From: Vibrio artabrorum
GTDB taxonomy: Bacteria > Pseudomonadota > Gammaproteobacteria > Enterobacterales > Vibrionaceae
Assembly (NCBI RefSeq): GCF_024347295.1
Contig: NZ_AP025458.1
Location: forward strand, 2,108,001 to 2,172,000
Direction of reading: 5' to 3'
Length of the DNA stretch: 64,000 nt
Shown here piece after piece: positions 60,903-64,000 of the stretch. Numbering within the stretch: position 1 is the first letter of the stretch; each line of letters starts with the position of its first letter. Made by a program: the position numbers and the translations under genes. The notes under the pieces were generated by a model. That model searched no databases and was not told the origin of the DNA. It was given only the letters and a program-made list of their open reading frames with translations.

Positions 60903-62459
60903 CTATGGAAGTTTTACATCAGATAGGTCTTCACCTGCACCGATAGCTTTCATTTCGCCCGCGACGATTTCAGCTAATGGGCCTAGGATAACCTGTAGGT
61001 TATTCTCACCTAGTTTAACCACACCTTTCGCGCCCAGTTTCTTAAGAACAGCCTCATCAGCGATAGAGCGGTCTTTAAGAGTTAGACGTAGACGAGTGAT
61101 ACAAGCATCGATTGAAGTCAGGTTTTCGTGACCACCTAGCGCTTTCAGGTATTGACGTGCAACATCACCTTTAGGTGAATCACCAGCAGGAGCCACTGCT
61201 TCATCATCATCTTCACGACCTGGCGATTTCAAGTTGAACGCGCGGATTGCGAAAGAGAAAGTGAAGAAGTATAGAGCACCGAATGCTAAGCCAATCAATA
61301 GTAGAGTGAATGGTTTAGTTGCTAGACCCCAGTTCAATACGAAGTCAATTAGACCGGCAGAGAAACCGAAACCGTGCAGAGTACCAAACATGTTAGCAAC
61401 AACTAGAGACAGACCTGTGAATACAGCGTGTATTGCGTAAAGAGCAGGAGCTAAGAATACGAACATGAATTCTAGCGGCTCTGTGATACCCGTTAAGAAT
61501 GAACAGAATGCAACTGAGAACAGTGCGCCACCCACTTGGCTACGTTTTTCAGCAGGAGCAGCTAGGTACATTGCAAGTGCAGCACCTGGTAGACCGAACA
61601 TCATGATAGGGTAGAAACCGTTCATGAATACGCCAGCGCCTTTATCACCACCGAAGAAGCGGTTTAGGTCACCAGATTTCACTGTTTCAGTCACTTCTTT
61701 CACTACAGTTGTGATTTCTGGAGTTACAGAGTTAGCGAATGTGAATGTGTGCTCTTGGCCAACAACTAGAGTTTTAGCTAGGGCAGGATCAACACACAAT
61801 TGAGTGATGTTAGCAAATGCACCTTGACCAGCTACGATGATTTCTTGACATGTACCCATACCGAACCAGAAGTATGAGTTCAATACGTGGTGCAGACCTA
61901 CAGGGATTAGTGCGCGGTTAAGAGTACCGTAAACAAATTGACCGATAGCGCCAGAAGTTGATATTGCATGAGCCAGCGTATCTAGACCAGATTGAACACC
62001 AGGCCAAACCACACCAGACACAGCACCAGCAACAAGTGCAAATAGACCGGCCATGATTGGTACTAAACGTTTACCCGCGAAGAAAGCCAGCCATTCAGGA
62101 AGGCGTGTCGCGTGGAAAGCGTTGTAACAGTGACCTGCGATGATACCTGCAAAGATACCGCCGAAGAATGACATGTTAACATCAGCATTGATGGTCGTTG
62201 CAGTGGCCGTTAATACGAAGTAAGCAACTGCACCAGCAAGACCCGCTGCGCCGTTACCGTCTTTAGAAAGACCAATCGCGATACCTAGACCAAACAGCAA
62301 TGGTAGGTTACCGAAGATAGCGCCACCAGCTTGAGCCATGAATGGAATATCAAGTAGATCGCCTTGACCTAAACGTAAAAGAAGCGCCGCAATCGGAAGC
62401 GTTGCGATAGGTAGCATTAGTGCTTTACCTAGCTTCTGTGCATATCCTAGAATATTCAC
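60903..62459 (-). CDS. nagE: PTS N-acetylglucosamine-specific transporter, IIBC component
   Basis: 518 residues. The IIC membrane domain covers about 1-395 (MNILGYAQKLGKALMLPIAT at the N-terminus, GLHHVLNSYFWFGMG-type substrate segment, and an EPLEFMFVFLAPALY segment). An acidic linker leads to the IIB domain at about 440-515, with the phosphorylated cysteine C453 in SIDACITRLRL. There is no IIA domain, so a separate IIA(Glc-like) protein must donate phosphate, as in other Vibrio NagE. It imports GlcNAc from chitin breakdown. Divergent from nagA. Confidence 0.95.
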   Translation of the reverse strand: MNILGYAQKLGKALMLPIATLPIAALLLRLGQGDLLDIPFMAQAGGAIFGNLPLLFGLGIAIGLSKDGNGAAGLAGAVAYFVLTATATTINADVNMSFFGGIFAGIIAGHCYNAFHATRLPEWLAFFAGKRLVPIMAGLFALVAGAVSGVVWPGVQSGLDTLAHAISTSGAIGQFVYGTLNRALIPVGLHHVLNSYFWFGMGTCQEIIVAGQGAFANITQLCVDPALAKTLVVGQEHTFTFANSVTPEITTVVKEVTETVKSGDLNRFFGGDKGAGVFMNGFYPIMMFGLPGAALAMYLAAPAEKRSQVGGALFSVAFCSFLTGITEPLEFMFVFLAPALYAIHAVFTGLSLVVANMFGTLHGFGFSAGLIDFVLNWGLATKPFTLLLIGLAFGALYFFTFSFAIRAFNLKSPGREDDDEAVAPAGDSPKGDVARQYLKALGGHENLTSIDACITRLRLTLKDRSIADEAVLKKLGAKGVVKLGENNLQVILGPLAEIVAGEMKAIGAGEDLSDVKLP

Positions 62460-62544
62460 TTGTTGTGTCCCCCTATAGGATTTTTAGAATTCGTTTGAGA
62501 AACTTATTTTAGTCGCTCAATTTAGTCCTAATCAGTGTATTCAA

Positions 62545-62566
62545 TTAATTTTGCTCCGCAAATTAA
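62545..62566. promoter_or_regulatory. Candidate NagC operator 1
   Basis: TTAATTT-N8-AAATTAA, 7-bp arms in inverted repeat, about 85 bp upstream of the nagE start. Shape and AT content fit NagC sites. This is inference. Confidence 0.5.
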
Positions 62567-62575
62567 AACCTTACT

Positions 62576-62597
62576 ATTTGTGATCCTAATCACCAGT
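62576..62597. promoter_or_regulatory. CRP binding site
   Basis: TGTGATCCTAATCACC matches the TGTGA-N6-TCACA consensus at 9 of 10 core positions. It lies between two NagC-like repeats in the nagE-nagA control region. Confidence 0.7.
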
Positions 62598-62639
62598 TTT
62601 TATCAAATTCAAAGGTTTTTGCTAGCGAGATCATAAAAC

Positions 62640-62663
62640 TTATTTTATCATTCAAAAAAATAA
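62640..62663. promoter_or_regulatory. Candidate NagC operator 2
   Basis: TTATTTT-N10-AAAATAA, perfect 7-bp arms, resembling the TTATTT...AAATAA ends of E. coli NagC operators. It lies 78 bp from operator 1, which would allow looping repression of both divergent genes. Confidence 0.55.
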
Positions 62664-62909
62664 ACTTTTGTCGATAAAATCTAAGACTAACTGTTGGTCT
62701 TATGCTGAACGACTTTAGATTAAAAAAACAAAGAAACAACTAAGAAGATCTAGCTAAAAATCAATAAATTAGCATTTTTTCAGGCACTTGCAGCTTTAAG
62801 TGTTTGTCGACAAAAGATAAATCGTTACGTAAATGATGCTCGCAAACTAAGTCTACATTTAGGTAACGAACAAATTTAAAAGATCCCACGAAATAAGGAT
62901 TAGCTGACT

Positions 62910-64000
62910 ATGTACGCGCTAAGTAACTGTAAAATTTACACTGGTAGTGATGTTCTAACCGATCATGCTGTTGTTATCGAAAATGAACTGATCAAAAAAG
63001 TCTGTCATACCTCTGAATTACCAGACGGTATTGAGGTTCGCGACCTAAATGGAGCAAACCTAAGCCCAGGCTTCATTGACCTACAATTGAATGGTTGCGG
63101 TGGTGTAATGCTGAACGATGAGATCACTGCCGAAACCATGCAGATCATGCACAAAGCAAACCTTAAATCTGGCTGTACTAGTTTCTTACCAACACTCATT
63201 ACGTCTTCAGACGAAGATATGCGCGCAGTTATTACAGCTGCTCGTGAATACCATGATCAATACCAACACCAATCTTTAGGCTTACACCTTGAAGGTCCGT
63301 ACCTAAACGTTGCAAAAAAAGGCATTCATAGTGTCGATCACATTCGTCAATCAGACAATGAAATGATTGACCTTATCTGTGACAACAATGACCTTGTTGC
63401 AAAAGTAACATTGGCTCCAGAGCTTAACGATCCAGAACACATCGAACGCCTACAAAAAGCTGGCGTTGTCGTTTCTATCGGCCACACCAACGCAACTTAC
63501 GCAGAAGCGCGCCAAGGTTTTGAATCAGGTATCACGTTCGCCACTCACCTATTCAATGCTATGACGCCAATGGTCGGTCGCGAGCCTGGCGTTGTAGGCG
63601 CGATTTACGACACACCAGAGGTTTACGCTGGTATCATCGCCGACGGTTTTCACGTTGATTACGCAAATATACGAATTGCGCACAAAATCAAGGGAGAAAA
63701 GTTGGTATTAGTGACGGATGCCACAGCTCCTGCAGGTGCTGACATGGAATACTTTATTTTTGTCGGTAAGAAAGTATATTACCGAGATGGTAAGTGTGTT
63801 GATGAGAATGGCACACTAGGCGGCTCAGCTCTGACTATGATTGAAGCTGTTCAGAATACAGTTGAGCACGCCGGAATCGCTTTAGACGAAGCTCTTCGCA
63901 TGGCTACACTATACCCAGCTACGGCTATCGGTGTAGAAAGCAAGCTAGGTCGAATCAAAAAAGGCATGGTTGCAAACCTTGCTATATTTGACCGAGATTT
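62910..64000 (+). CDS. nagA: N-acetylglucosamine-6-phosphate deacetylase, 3' end outside window
   Basis: 363 complete codons present; the gene continues beyond 64000. It removes acetate from GlcNAc-6-P made by the PTS import through NagE. Metal-site residues are visible: Q59 in [13 protein letters not shown]128 in HLEGPYLN, H192 in [13 protein letters not shown]213 in [10 protein letters not shown], and D270 in [17 protein letters not shown] lies 11 bp before the ATG. In Vibrio nagC usually follows, which would be just beyond the edge. Confidence 0.96.
   Translation, partial: MYALSNCKIYTGSDVLTDHAVVIENELIKKVCHTSELPDGIEVRDLNGANLSPGFIDLQLNGCGGVMLNDEITAETMQIMHKANLKSGCTSFLPTLITSSDEDMRAVITAAREYHDQYQHQSLGLHLEGPYLNVAKKGIHSVDHIRQSDNEMIDLICDNNDLVAKVTLAPELNDPEHIERLQKAGVVVSIGHTNATYAEARQGFESGITFATHLFNAMTPMVGREPGVVGAIYDTPEVYAGIIADGFHVDYANIRIAHKIKGEKLVLVTDATAPAGADMEYFIFVGKKVYYRDGKCVDENGTLGGSALTMIEAVQNTVEHAGIALDEALRMATLYPATAIGVESKLGRIKKGMVANLAIFDRD

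Overview
The window is a stretch of chromosome from a marine gammaproteobacterium of the genus Vibrio, most likely chromosome 1 of a Splendidus-clade species. This rests on gene content and order (gltA divergent from sdhCDAB-sucABCD; feoABC beside tfoS; fldA-fur with seqA-pgm; minCDE; rnd-fadD-tsaB-yoaA), on protein sequences close to known Vibrio families, and on moderate GC. The species is inference. Apart from one tandem-repeat block, the window is almost entirely conserved housekeeping DNA. I see no prophage, integron, insertion sequence, CRISPR array or rRNA operon. There is one tRNA, tRNA-Arg(UCU).

Layout. 1-4.2 kb (minus): start of fimV/hubP, asd, pdxB and fabB, with a probable FarS sRNA in the fabB 3' UTR. 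4.3-10 kb: mnmC, an FMN reductase, yfcL, epmC, a TRIC-type channel and aroC. 10.3-21 kb: tRNA-Arg, folD, a CPA1-type antiporter, an MltB-like lytic transglycosylase, ycgL, minCDE, rnd, fadD and an alpha/beta hydrolase. 21-29.5 kb: a small unknown gene, tsaB, yoaA, a small unknown gene pair, purU, yecM, argS and a HIT protein. 29.6-36.3 kb: feoABC on the minus strand, then a short non-coding gene that fits the chitin-induced sRNA TfoR, then a 1127-residue membrane AraC regulator that fits TfoS. 36.5-39.1 kb: divergent znuA and znuCB around a Zur box. 39.2-50.5 kb: the TCA block sucDCBA-sdhBADC (minus) facing gltA (plus). 50.6-51.6 kb: an array of seven 128-bp tandem units plus a partial one. 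51.7-60.6 kb: ybgI, a DUF1853 gene, pgm, seqA, ybfF, a DUF2788 gene, fldA, a DUF4442 gene, fur and glnS. 60.9-64 kb: divergent nagE and nagA (cut by the window edge) around a CRP/NagC-type control region.

How the genes relate. Chitin use is a recurring theme: nagE and nagA take up and deacetylate GlcNAc, and TfoS-TfoR links chitin oligosaccharides to natural competence. Metal homeostasis appears three times (feoABC with a Fur-like box, znuACB with a Zur box, fur itself). Fatty-acid synthesis and breakdown meet in fabB, its 3' UTR sRNA and fadD. Many neighbouring transcription units share bidirectional terminators.

The least expected feature is the 128-bp array after gltA. Each unit is two 41-bp arms in imperfect inverted orientation separated by two 23-bp spacers (41+23+41+23). 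Single diverged arms of the same family lie near purU/yecM and after argS.
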